From contig JBLDXI010000031.1 in the NCBI GenBank assembly GCA_047495785.1, positions 806,001 to 870,000 on the forward strand: DNA of 64,000 bases, given 5' to 3'. The first letter of the stretch is position 1; each line of letters opens with the position of its first letter. This stretch comes from Lepidodermella squamata. Lineage: Eukaryota > Gastrotricha. The position numbers were made by a program, and so were the translations under genes. Below, piece by piece: positions 42,615-54,172 of the stretch. Below the pieces are notes generated by a model that was not told the origin of the DNA, ran no database searches, and was given only the letters and a program-made list of their open reading frames with translations.

Positions 42615-45390
42615 ATGATCTCGGTATACGTTTGCCTTCTCACGTTGTTGAAAGCAGTTGCCAGCTTGCCGTCGCCGGTCCTGTGTCTACCTCATGATGC
42701 TTTATCCATAGACATTGACGTCACTTCAAAATCTAAAAAGCTTCTCAATGGAGAAGTAGGGTTGGTTAAGTACACATCAGGCCCTTTTGGATACCTTCAA
42801 ACAGCTGTTGTGTCGAATTCTGGCGCTATGAGTCTTTATGAGCTACCATTAACAAATTTGACAGACTTCACCCACTGCTTTTTCTTCATGACCAACTCAT
42901 TTGCGTCAAACTTCCAGATCTCCAGCATCACGAGAGGAGAGACAACTTTCACATTGCAACATGAGTCCTCGCGTGAACTTGTTTTCGTTCAATCTAAACT
43001 TGACATGAACAAGTCCATCCAGCAACTTGGTGTCAAGATTTCACCTGGCAGATACTATTTCGTCGCAATTGTCTCCTACAAAGGCGACATGATAAACATT
43101 TCAATCGGGATCGAGCCAGAGTTCAAACTGCAGACGATTGGTCAAATCTCTGCAAGCATTCCATTTGGAGTTTCCCCCAAGTTTACAACCGGAGCTGGAC
43201 TAACTAAGCACGATGTTTATTCCTGCGTTTCGGCGTATTACAAGACCTTGAATTCGTTTGAGATGAGTGAAGTAATTGCTGTGTGTTCGATCTATCATGG
43301 CGAAGCTGCACGGATGCAGTCCGGTAAATTTACGCTAACCACGACAAGTGAATATAAATAGCTGTAATGAATCTACAGCAAGGGCAATTGGATTGCTCTA
43401 CTTGGAAGACAAGTGGGAGGAGGCTATGATCATTCCAACTAGCAAACAACGCCTTACCGTTCTGTCAAAAGCCATTAGAGAAGTACTGAAACATTCGCTA
43501 GATAATGAATTATTTCAGATATTGTTTAGGTCGGACTGGCATTCTTCTATCAACAAGTTTTCACTCAATATATTATCGATCTCTATCCCTCCACCAGTGG
43601 ACTGGTTACAGTTCTCTTTGGAGTGACATTGGTTCAAACATACAAATATCCTGAGATCAACAGCGAGGACATTCTCCGTCGCAATCTAGAGAGACAGCTT
43701 CGAGCCCCTGGCGTTCATTTGATGTCAATATCGCTTGGTATTATGATTTTTTGCATGCCTCTAAAACTGCGATTTTGCTTTTAGCCGATTTTCCAATGCC
43801 TAGAACCTTTTCGCTTCTGGCGCTGTTCGTTCATGACGAGGAGAATGGAATACAGGATATTGGCCCCTATCGATTACTTCAAAAGCATGAGAAAGAAGCC
43901 AGGCCTTCGAGGACTTCAGGCCCATTCGGCTCGGACGAAACAGCTTGGACTTTGAACCAGACCATTCTGAGTATCGACACATTCGATCTAGCACTGGAAG
44001 TGGAAAATGGTTACACTATTACATTTTTCTATAAAAAGATGGCAACACGAATGTCCCGAAAGTTTATGCAACTGAATTCATTGTTGCTTGAGCTGGGAAT
44101 AGATAGCTGTGGGGATTTGACTATTCGAGTCGGAGCCCTCACTTCTCGACTTGAAGGAGTTGTGCCAGACAACGAATGGACTTTCCTCGGCATTGTTTAC
44201 ACAAAAAGTTCAGTGTTGATATACAAGTTTTTCGGACCAGTCTACTCCATAGCTATCAATGAAACATTTCTTCCACTCAGCTCGTTTAGTATCGTTGTTG
44301 AAGGGACATCGGAAGATGCAATAGCTTGCGTGGCTGTGTATAATCAACCGCTGGATTTCGAACACATCCAAGCAGCTCATGACGGTTGCCGGCGAACACT
44401 ATCAAACCAACAAGCTGGCGAGCCAAGTCCAGAAGCAGTTGGAAACCCTGCGTTGCCATTGCCACCGATTTCAGCGGAACCGTCGTACGCTGACCCACGA
44501 CACATCCCATTTTACTCTTATATCAGGACGGAGTATGCTGGAGTTTGTTTCTCAGCAATACTGGACGCCTTTCATTTGCTTGTGCCCGAAAAATGCGTTC
44601 GATTTCTGAACGCTTTTGAGCAGAATGACATGACTGTGGCTGGCGTTGAAAAGGGCTTAGCAATTGTAAGGCTCACGAAAGCAATCGTGATTAGCCCTAA
44701 TAGCAGCAATACAATTGACCTGTACACTCATAATACCGGCTACGAAACGATGTGGCAACTGGGAATGATATCAGGTCACAGATCGAGCAGCAACGACGAC
44801 CTCAGCTGCTTGTTAAGCGTAAATTGCGAGGAGAAACTAAATTTTAAATATCAGTATGGTTCAATAAGAAGCGATATGCCAGGTTGCAATACAGCTGATG
44901 AAATTTGCGTCGAATTATTTACGAGCATCCCTAGCGGTAGCTTACACGTTGGATCTATGCTGTCACTTTACAGAACCGATAATTATGGCCAGCCTTACAA
45001 AATGGTCTTGGTAAGAAGTCTTCGCAAAGTCTTCTCAATGTATATATCTTTCTGCTTTTTAAGGTCGGGGTATATTTAGGAGCGACCGACTCTCAAGGAC
45101 CAGTAACAGTAATCAAATTTCTGAACATCTTGCGACTCAACAAGTGGATTCAAAAGACAGTAGCTTGCAGAGCCATGAGCGATCAATGCCCAGAGGTGTT
45201 GAGCCAACCGACAATTACGTTCACTCCGGAGCCCGCAATTGTCACTCCGATAATTCCAACGGGTTCTACAACTGAGTTTCATGGCGCCGGAACAACGATT
45301 ACAGCTCGTTCAACGACGGATTCTTGCGGCGATAAAGTGGGATTAAGCCTCCCTTTGTTTATCGCAGCTGCCTGTGTCTCATTTATGTGA
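42615..45390 (+). CDS. GPI-anchored LamG-LamG-pseudotrypsin protein (member D)
   Basis: Five exons: 42615-43323, 43379-43482, 43530-43737, 43785-45010 and 45063-45390. Signal peptide MISVYVCLLTLLKAVAS; LamG 1 (LPSPVLCLPHD); linker (AIGLLYLEDKWEE); LamG 2; trypsin-like domain with CFSAILDAFHLLVPEKC (Lys at the His57 position). The second Cys of the 182-191 pair is Ser here and the Ser195 position is Val (SLHVGSML). The closing helix is LNKWIQKTVAC. A Thr-rich stalk and terminal VGLSLPLFIAAACVSFM suggest a GPI anchor. No kinase. Linker exon 3 has no Cys in the C-x-G-x-x-C positions, unlike the paralogues. The 3' end from 45282 is included in a 4444-bp tandem duplication. Confidence 0.78.
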
Positions 45391-45737
45391 GAATCATTTC
45401 TGAAATCAACAATCTTACTGCACGAATATTAGCGGAAGAAAATGTTTTCATCATTGAAATTAAGAAATTAAGAACGCATGAGGTTATTTTAATACCTAAC
45501 TAATAATAGCGTATTTACGTGATTTTGATAATCTTAGTCTTTGGCTTCGACAATTAACCTTGAATGCTGATTAGCTAGATAGCCTCCAGGTTTCAGGTCA
45601 ATATCCATCCCATATGATATAAATCCGTATCAGGTAAAAGGCCTTTTCCAGCGCCTTTGAACATAGACACCACTAAAAGTCTATACATCAAAATCGTTAA
45701 GTTGTATCGTTCGTTCAGTGGCAATTGTAGCTAATTC

Positions 45738-45912
45738 CTGATGTGTCGTAGTGGCAGATGTAGCCGATGTTGCCAAACGGGCCGGCAAGAACTGGGCTGA
45801 TACTCTGATAATCAGCTGGATCGCAAAATTTCGTTGCTTTCCCATTCAGATCTATTCATCCTGATTGCCTGATGCCGAACGGCACAAATAGGACGGGATC
45901 TGGTATTTCTGC
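45738..45912 (-). pseudogene. Relic of a LamG 1 exon (in duplication copy 1)
   Basis: Minus-strand frame EIPDPVLFVPFGIRQSG, then a TGA stop, then IDLNGKATKF and AGPFGNIGYI. This is the start of a LamG 1 domain as in members A-G, with an in-frame stop and no continuation. Confidence 0.65.
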
Positions 45913-46276
45913 ACCATTAAACTAGAAAGCAGCGGTAAAATAGGTCAGGTATAGTCAGCTTCATTACGGAAAGATCAGGGATCCGACTAGGTCCAGCTCT
46001 GATGGGGGTAAATCGAGCATATACAATAATAGGTTCTGGGAAAAATTGCTCAAAGGAAAATATATTTTTTGCAGCACCATCTGTCATTCCTGGCAACATA
46101 ACACCCCGTTTTGTGATATCAATCGTAATTTCTATACTCTAGACGAAACTGGGTAACTGGAGGTTTTAATTACACTGAATATGAGACTTTAAGACGTTTT
46201 AAAGTTAAGTGCTCATTCTTTTACTGATTGATAACATTGATATATTTGTTTCCATTTCCTGAATTTTCGCAATTTG

Positions 46277-48681
46277 TTATATTTTTCGAAGTTTCAGAGA
46301 TCTGAAGAGGACGTAAGTCAATAATATATCGTTAACGCGTCCATACAGAGCTGGGCTATGATATTGATTCACAGCAACACCCCTGACATTTCCCATTTGA
46401 GGCGAAATTTGTGACTTTTTCCGTTTTTTGCACAAACACCAGGCAGCAATTCCAATCACAAGAACGGCGAATGAGCAGCTGACTGCTGGTATTACTGTGG
46501 TAACAATTGATCCTACTTGAAACAGACCGAATACATACTTTAACGGAAATACTGGATAAAAAAGTCATTACCTTCGTATGATTGCGTCGTGCTCTTCGTC
46601 GCTGGAACTGTCGTCAACTCGGTTCTCAAATTGGTGAAATTGTGGCCCGATGATGTTGCGACAGCCGCTGTCATCTCATAACCATACAAGAACTTTGGAC
46701 ATTCCGCCCCCGAAAACGAGCTACAAGCTACAGTTTGGTGTATCCAGCTGCTAAGATTATCAAGGCTCAAAAAGCGGGCATATGGTCGATTCACACAGTT
46801 TTCTTCCCCCAAGTAAATCCCGCCCTGATAATTGAAATATTCATAAGTGATTAGCTAATAACCCTGAGCGACAATTTCGGGCCATTTAACTGCCTAAATC
46901 AAAAAAACTAAATATGCAAATTAGCGAGAGTTTGTCTGAGGACAGTATTCTGTTGAAAGTGTAGTTTTTTGCGGAGCTGGGCCAGCGGAACCGCGATGAG
47001 AGTTTCGCTGTGAGAAATGGTTTGTACTGCGCAGTCACTTACTGCGATACTAAAACTTTCACTTCGGGCCGTTAGTACTTCGCACTTACTGCTAAAAACG
47101 CGACCTGCACTGCAGCTTCAAAAAAGACAGTTTTACCCTTCTCACGTCCGTCGATGTAATCATTTTATTCAAGTATGATTTTTTTAATCAAAACTGATCA
47201 ATAAAAAAATTGAAAAATTGTCAAGTTAATAGTGAATGATTTTTCACGAGACGCCATGCTCGAACAACGGCCGTGACCGATGCAGAAAACCGCCACTGGA
47301 GCAGGCCCGATAACCTGTAGAAATTAATTTAAATTAATAATTTAAATTAATTGAACACGAAAATACCTTGTTAATTTTTCATCGATACCATTACGAATTG
47401 CTGACCGGCTCGTTCAGACTGGTTGGACAGCAAAATCGATTCGCGGGACAAGCCTTCAAAAATTGCGGGTAAATTAAAGAAAATGGAATTAATTTCAAAA
47501 TTACCTTGAATATTCGATAAATATCTAACTTGACCAAATTGCATGGTCGGCACACCTGGTGGCAAGGCGGCAAGGATTGATGAAGCTCAAAATGCGAAAT
47601 TGAGGCCGGACGAAAATTCTTACTAAATAGGACATGTCATTGATGTTTTGGAATTAAAAACAAAAATAAGATGATTTGAATGAACCAAAAAGCCACATTT
47701 TTGAAGCATGGCCTGATTACGCAACACCCCGAGGCATGTGTGCACAACAATCGACTGCCATAATAACAATGATTTTGCCCTATTTCAGCTTTTATTTAGA
47801 ACGACAATTTTCAGTCATTAAAAATGTTGCTTTTACGAAAAATCAAAATTATCGAATTTTTCTAGCCTCCTTATTTTCTTAATGGTTCAGGCTGAAAACG
47901 ATAAAAATTCGGTTATGTTTAGGATCCAGGTAAATAATCAGTAAAAATTAGAGAAAATCGGGAAAAAAACGAGGAATTTCATGATAAATAAAAACAGTTT
48001 AATCCGGATAGGTAGAAGGCAGTTTTTCGAGCCAGGGAATTTTCAGCAATGAAAACTAGAGGTCGAGGATCGAATTTCACTTTGGTTTACTACTTCTCAG
48101 TTCTCACTTCGAAATAGAGAAAATTCGAAAGTTTTGTTAACGGTGACGTAGAAATATTTCAACTGGCAGTTAACTTCGGGTCGTAAAACCGAAATTCCCA
48201 AGTTTCATGAAAAAACTGTGTCAATTTCGCGAAGTGACTGGTTTCCAGCTTTAACTTCCAGTTTTTTCCAAAAACTGCAGTTAGTTTCGAAAAAAGATGA
48301 AAAATGACAGTAAACGGCGTTTTAAGGCAGTTTCCTGCAATTCCCACTGGAACTTAGCAGTATTTCGCAAAAAACGTGCACTTGCTGCTCAGGGAATCAT
48401 AGTAAAAACTTGCCAAACGCATTCTGGGTTTTTTGTGTCGTACATAATCGTAGTCAGTAATGAGAATTAGCGCAGTTCCGACGGTTATTCTACAGCTGTC
48501 GAAACTCTCATCTGAAAGCGGCGTAAAGCAAATGAACGTGCCTGAGTCGCATTCGGGGAATGAAGTGGTGATGGAACCAGAAACATTATAAAACTCGAAT
48601 TCCAAGTGACAGTGTGGCGAGCCACATCCTTCTCCTCTTGGACGATATCCAATGATACGTATAGGATACCACCAGTTATAA
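46277..48681 (-). pseudogene. 5'-truncated copy of member E (duplication copy 1)
   Basis: Contains the distal part of exon 4 (48414-48681), exon 5 (46572-46824) and the membrane exon (46277-46515) of member E, identical in translation to the complete set at 50721-53125. There is no promoter, signal peptide or LamG exons, because the duplication started inside the insertion in exon 4. Not expected to make the receptor. Confidence 0.75.
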
Positions 48682-48790
48682 TATATTGCCTTAGTTGTAA
48701 TTTTAGTCAGCGGGCGGATTTTTGGTCGGAGGCCGCCAGGCCGGAGACCAAAATCCGCCAGCTGACTAAAATTGCAAATAAGGCAATATA
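48682..48790. repeat. 109-bp imperfect palindrome (copy 1)
   Basis: Arms of about 45 bp (TATATTGCCTTA..., AATTTTAGTCAGC..., GGCGGATTTTGGTC) around a GC-rich centre. Same as 53126-53234. Confidence 0.75.
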
Positions 48791-49725
48791 CTTATTATCA
48801 CCCATCTGCGACTTGTCCTAGTAGTAATCCGCGTCACGACGGAAAAGAGACTGATTTTTTTTCCTTTGGACTAAGACACAAGGACTTCGTAAACATTAGT
48901 CGGGCTTCATTTTTCCGAATTTTGATTCGAAAGCTACTAGCATGTTTTAAGCTGAGTTTTGGAGGTTTGAATAGATTCTTTTTAACCGAAGGTGACAAGA
49001 ACGGCTCAATTTCAGGTATTTTCAGTAATTATTTAGCTTTCAGGTGATGTAGATTGTCAGACCTAGCTCTATATTATCTACTGTAAAAACAATTCCGTTT
49101 TTTGTTTAAATACAGTTTTAGGCGATAAATTTCAGTTGCCATCAAACTGCCCCTAAAATGTATAGAGGGATCTAACCCTATTACTCTTTCCGGCCTGCAA
49201 TTCGATATTCATGGCATTGCTATTGATTTCAAATTAAAGCACCAGCTGATCGAAAATTGGCAATTGGCAAATCCAAAAATTTTGATCACGTTGAACAAAT
49301 TAATCTAAAATTAATGAGAACGGTGTCTTTTCCTCAAACCTGTTCTAATCTCTTGAATTCTGGAATTATTCTGAATCTCTGCGTAGAAAACGGGGTGAAT
49401 TGCTCTAGTCAAATTAGAACGAATTATTGTCTCGATTCAATATTGAGCTCTATTCCATTAGCCAAGCCATTTTAGTTAATTTTTTACTATTTTCAACGTG
49501 GCCTTTTACCTTTACCTAAGCCAGGAATTTGTTGGAGCATGCTCTATTTTCGCCATTTTCTCCTTAACCTATTTTTTTGTCCTGTCTCTTTTTGGGTTGT
49601 CTTAATTTTTGCTCTGCCATCTGACGGCTCTGAGTTGACCTTCGTTCGAGTTAAGACAAATCAGACCGGCGGCTCGCTCATAAAATCCGCCGGTCTGATT
49701 TTAATCCGAACAATGGTCAACACAG

Positions 49726-49834
49726 TGGCGCCGGAACAACGATTACAGCTCGTTCAACGACGGATTCTTGCGGCGATAAAGTGGGATTAAGCCTCCCTTT
49801 GTTTATCGCAGCTGCCTGTGTCTCATTTATGTGA
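49726..49834 (+). pseudogene. 3'-end fragment of member D (duplicated)
   Basis: Repeats the last codons of member D, including VGLSLPLFIAAACVSFM and the stop, without any upstream gene. A by-product of the tandem duplication. Confidence 0.8.
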
Positions 49835-50181
49835 GAATCATTTCTGAAATCAACAATCTTACTGCACGAATATTAGCGGAAGAAAATGTTTTCATCATTG
49901 AAATTAAGAAATTAAGAACGCATGAGGTTATTTTAATACCTAACTAATAATAGCGTATTTACGTGATTTTGATAATCTTAGTCTTTGGCTTCGACAATTA
50001 ACCTTGAATGCTGATTAGCTAGATAGCCTCCAGGTTTCAGGTCAATATCCATCCCATATGATATAAATCCGTATCAGGTAAAAGGCCTTTTCCAGCGCCT
50101 TTGAACATAGACACCACTAAAAGTCTATACATCAAAATCGTTAAGTTGTATCGTTCGTTCAGTGGCAATTGTAGCTAATTC

Positions 50182-50356
50182 CTGATGTGTCGTAGTGGCA
50201 GATGTAGCCGATGTTGCCAAACGGGCCGGCAAGAACTGGGCTGATACTCTGATAATCAGCTGGATCGCAAAATTTCGTTGCTTTCCCATTCAGATCTATT
50301 CATCCTGATTGCCTGATGCCGAACGGCACAAATAGGACGGGATCTGGTATTTCTGC
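50182..50356 (-). pseudogene. Relic of a LamG 1 exon (in duplication copy 2)
   Basis: Same sequence as the relic at 45738-45912: the LamG 1 opening with an in-frame TGA. Confidence 0.65.
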
Positions 50357-53125
50357 ACCATTAAACTAGAAAGCAGCGGTAAAATAGGTCAGGTATAGTC
50401 AGCTTCATTACGGAAAGATCAGGGATCCGACTAGGTCCAGCTCTGATGGGGGTAAATCGAGCATATACAATAATAGGTTCTGGGAAAAATTGCTCAAAGG
50501 AAAATATATTTTTTGCAGCACCATCTGTCATTCCTGGCAACATAACACCCCGTTTTGTGATATCAATCGTAATTTCTATACTCTAGACGAAACTGGGTAA
50601 CTGGAGGTTTTAATTACACTGAATATGAGACTTTAAGACGTTTTAAAGTTAAGTGCTCATTCTTTTACTGATTGATAACATTGATATATTTGTTTCCATT
50701 TCCTGAATTTTCGCAATTTGTTATATTTTTCGAAGTTTCAGAGATCTGAAGAGGACGTAAGTCAATAATATATCGTTAACGCGTCCATACAGGGCTGGGC
50801 TATGATATTGATTCACAGCAACACCCCTGACATTTCCCATTTGAGGCGAAATTTGTGACTTTTTCCGTTTTTTGCACAAACACCAGGCAGCAATTCCAAT
50901 CACAAGAACGGCGAATGAGCAGCTGACTGCTGGTATTACTGTGGTAACAATTGATCCTACTTGAAACAGACCGAATACATACTTTAACGGAAATACTGGA
51001 TAAAAAAGTCATTACCTTCGTATGATTGCGTCGTGCTCTTCGTCGCTGGAACTGTCGTCAACTCGGTTCTCAAATTGGTGAAATTGTGGCCCGATGATGT
51101 TGCGACAGCCGCTGTCATCTCATAACCATACAAGAACTTTGGACATTCCGCCCCCGAAAACGAGCTACAAGCTACAGTTTGGTGTATCCAGCTGCTAAGA
51201 TTATCAAGGCTCAAAAAGCGGGCATATGGTCGATTCACACAGTTTTCTTCCCCCAAGTAAATCCCGCCCTGATAATTGAAATATTCATAAGTGATTAGCT
51301 AATAACCCTGAGCGACAATTTCGGGCCATTTAACTGCCTAAATCAAAAAAACTAAATATGCAAATTAGCGAGAGTTTGTCTGAGGACAGTATTCTGTTGA
51401 AAGTGTAGTTTTTTGCGGAGCTGGGCCAGCGGAACCGCGATGAGAGTTTCGCTGTGAGAAATGGTTTGTACTGCGCAGTCACTTACTGCGATACTAAAAC
51501 TTTCACTTCGGGCCGTTAGTACTTCGCACTTACTGCTAAAAACGCGACCTGCACTGCAGCTTCAAAAAAGACAGTTTTACCCTTCTCACGTCCGTCGATG
51601 TAATCATTTTATTCAAGTATGATTTTTTTAATCAAAACTGATCAATAAAAAAATTGAAAAATTGTCAAGTTAATAGTGAATGATTTTTCACGAGACGCCA
51701 TGCTCGAACAACGGCCGTGACCGATGCAGAAAACCGCCACTGGAGCAGGCCCGATAACCTGTAGAAATTAATTTAAATTAATAATTTAAATTAATTGAAC
51801 ACGAAAATACCTTGTTAATTTTTCATCGATACCATTACGAATTGCTGACCGGCTCGTTCAGACTGGTTGGACAGCAAAATCGATTCGCGGGACAAGCCTT
51901 CAAAAATTGCGGGTAAATTAAAGAAAATGGAATTAATTTCAAAATTACCTTGAATATTCGATAAATATCTAACTTGACCAAATTGCATGGTCGGCACACC
52001 TGGTGGCAAGGCGGCAAGGATTGATGAAGCTCAAAATGCGAAATTGAGGCCGGACGAAAATTCTTACTAAATAGGACATGTCATTGATGTTTTGGAATTA
52101 AAAACAAAAATAAGATGATTTGAATGAACCAAAAAGCCACATTTTTGAAGCATGGCCTGATTACGCAACACCCCGAGGCATGTGTGCACAACAATCGACT
52201 GCCATAATAACAATGATTTTGCCCTATTTCAGCTTTTATTTAGAACGACAATTTTCAGTCATTAAAAATGTTGCTTTTACGAAAAATCAAAATTATCGAA
52301 TTTTTCTAGCCTCCTTATTTTCTTAATGGTTCAGGCTGAAAACGATAAAAATTCGGTTATGTTTAGGATCCAGGTAAATAATCAGTAAAAATTAGAGAAA
52401 ATCGGGAAAAAAACGAGGAATTTCATGATAAATAAAAACAGTTTAATCCGGATAGGTAGAAGGCAGTTTTTCGAGCCAGGGAATTTTCAGCAATGAAAAC
52501 TAGAGGTCGAGGATCGAATTTCACTTTGGTTTACTACTTCTCAGTTCTCACTTCGAAATAGAGAAAATTCGAAAGTTTTGTTAACGGTGACGTAGAAATA
52601 TTTCAACTGGCAGTTAACTTCGGGTCGTAAAACCGAAATTCCCAAGTTTCATGAAAAAACTGTGTCAATTTCGCGAAGTGACTGGTTTCCAGCTTTAACT
52701 TCCAGTTTTTTCCAAAAACTGCAGTTAGTTTCGAAAAAAGATGAAAAATGACAGTAAACGGCGTTTTAAGGCAGTTTCCTGCAATTCCCACTGGAACTTA
52801 GCAGTATTTCGCAAAAAACGTGCACTTGCTGCTCAGGGAATCATAGTAAAAACTTGCCAAACGCATTCTGGGTTTTTTGTGTCGTACATAATCGTAGTCA
52901 GTAATGAGAATTAGCGCAGTTCCGACGGTTATTCTACAGCTGTCGAAACTCTCATCTGAAAGCGGCGTAAAGCAAATGAACGTGCCTGAGTCGCATTCGG
53001 GGAATGAAGTGGTGATGGAACCAGAAACATTATAAAACTCGAATTCCAAGTGACAGTGTGGCGAGCCACATCCTTCTCCTCTTGGACGATATCCAATGAT
53101 ACGTATAGGATACCACCAGTTATAA

Positions 53126-53234
53126 TATATTGCCTTAGTTGTAATTTTAGTCAGCGGGCGGATTTTTGGTCGGAGGCCGCCAGGCCGGAGACCAAAATCC
53201 GCCAGCTGACTAAAATTGCAAATAAGGCAATATA
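53126..53234. repeat. 109-bp imperfect palindrome (copy 2)
   Basis: Left arm TATATTGCCTTAGTTG... to TTTTTGGTC pairs with right arm GACCAAAATCCGCC... to GGCAATATA with few mismatches. The centre is GGAGGCCGCCAGGCCGGA. It could extrude as a long hairpin. Confidence 0.8.
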
Positions 53235-54071
53235 CTTATTATCACCCATCTGCGACTTGTCCTAGTAGTAATCCGCGTCACGACGGAAAAGAGACTGATT
53301 TTTTTTCCTTTGGACTAAGACACAAGGACTTCGTAAACATTAGTCGGGCTTCATTTTTCCGAATTTTGATTCGAAAGCTACTAGCATGTTTTAAGCTGAG
53401 TTTTGGAGGTTTGAATAGATTCTTTTTAACCGAAGGTGACAAGAACGGCTCAATTTCAGGTATTTTCAGTAATTATTTAGCTTTCAGGTGATGTAGATTG
53501 TCAGACCTAGCTCTATATTATCTACTGTAAAAACAATTCCGTTTTTTGTTTAAATACAGTTTTAGGCGATAAATTTCAGTTGCCATCAAACTGCCCCTAA
53601 AATGTATAGAGGGATCTAACCCTATTACTCTTTCCGGCCTGCAATTCGATATTCATGGCATTGCTATTGATTTCAAATTAAAGCACCAGCTGATCGAAAA
53701 TTGGCAATTGGCAAATCCAAAAATTTTGATCACGTTGAACAAATTAATCTAAAATTAATGAGAACGGTGTCTTTTCCTCAAACCTGTTCTAATCTCTTGA
53801 ATTCTGGAATTATTCTGAATCTCTGCGTAGAAAACGGGGTGAATTGCTCTAGTCAAATTAGAACGAATTATTGTCTCGATTCAATATTGAGCTCTATTCC
53901 ATTAGCCAAGCCATTTTAGTTAATTTTTTACTATTTTCAACGTGGCCTTTTACCTTTACCTAAGCCAGGAATTTGTTGGAGCATGCTCTATTTTCGCCAT
54001 TTTCTCCTTAACCTATTTTTTTGTCCTGTCTCTTTTTGGGTTGTCTTAATTTTTGCTCTGCCATCTGACGG

Positions 54072-54172
54072 CTCTGAGTTGACCTTCGTTCGAGTTAAGA
54101 CAAATCAGACCGGCGGCTCGCTCATAAAATCCGCCGGTCTGATTTTAATCCGAACAATGGTCAACACAGTGG
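54072..54172. repeat. About 100-bp imperfect palindrome at right end of insertion
   Basis: GTTGACC...GTTCGAGTTAAG...AAATCAGACCGGCGG pairs with CCGCCGGTCTGATTT...TTAATCCGAAC...GGTCAAC around a spacer of about 14 bp. Present also at 49628-49728 in copy 1. Its core TCAGACCGGCGG resembles TCAGCGGGCGG of the left palindrome. Confidence 0.75.

Larger units (their letters stand above)
45282..49725. repeat. 4444-bp tandem duplication, copy 1
   Basis: Repeats at 49726-54169 with a constant offset of 4444 bp. All frames compared are identical; the one substitution I noticed is A at 46349 against G at 50793. The unit runs from within the last exon of member D, across its 3' flank, through the 3' half of member E (minus strand), and ends in the insertion that interrupts E. 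The junction shares TGGC. Confidence 0.92.
49726..54169. repeat. 4444-bp tandem duplication, copy 2
   Basis: Second copy, contiguous on its right with the 5' half of member E. This shows that copy 2 keeps the ancestral arrangement on that side, while copy 1 keeps it on the member D side. Confidence 0.92.

Noticed and set aside
45917-46099. 60-codon minus frame (MLPGMTDGAAKN...) as an extra exon of member E
   Set aside because: It lies beyond the stop of E's tail exon and ends just before the LamG 1 relic; no homologous segment in other members.
47371-47882. Frames inside the long intron of member E (and copies at 51815-52326)
   Set aside because: They are identical in both duplication copies simply because the DNA is, and lack any family resemblance; intron DNA is the simpler reading.
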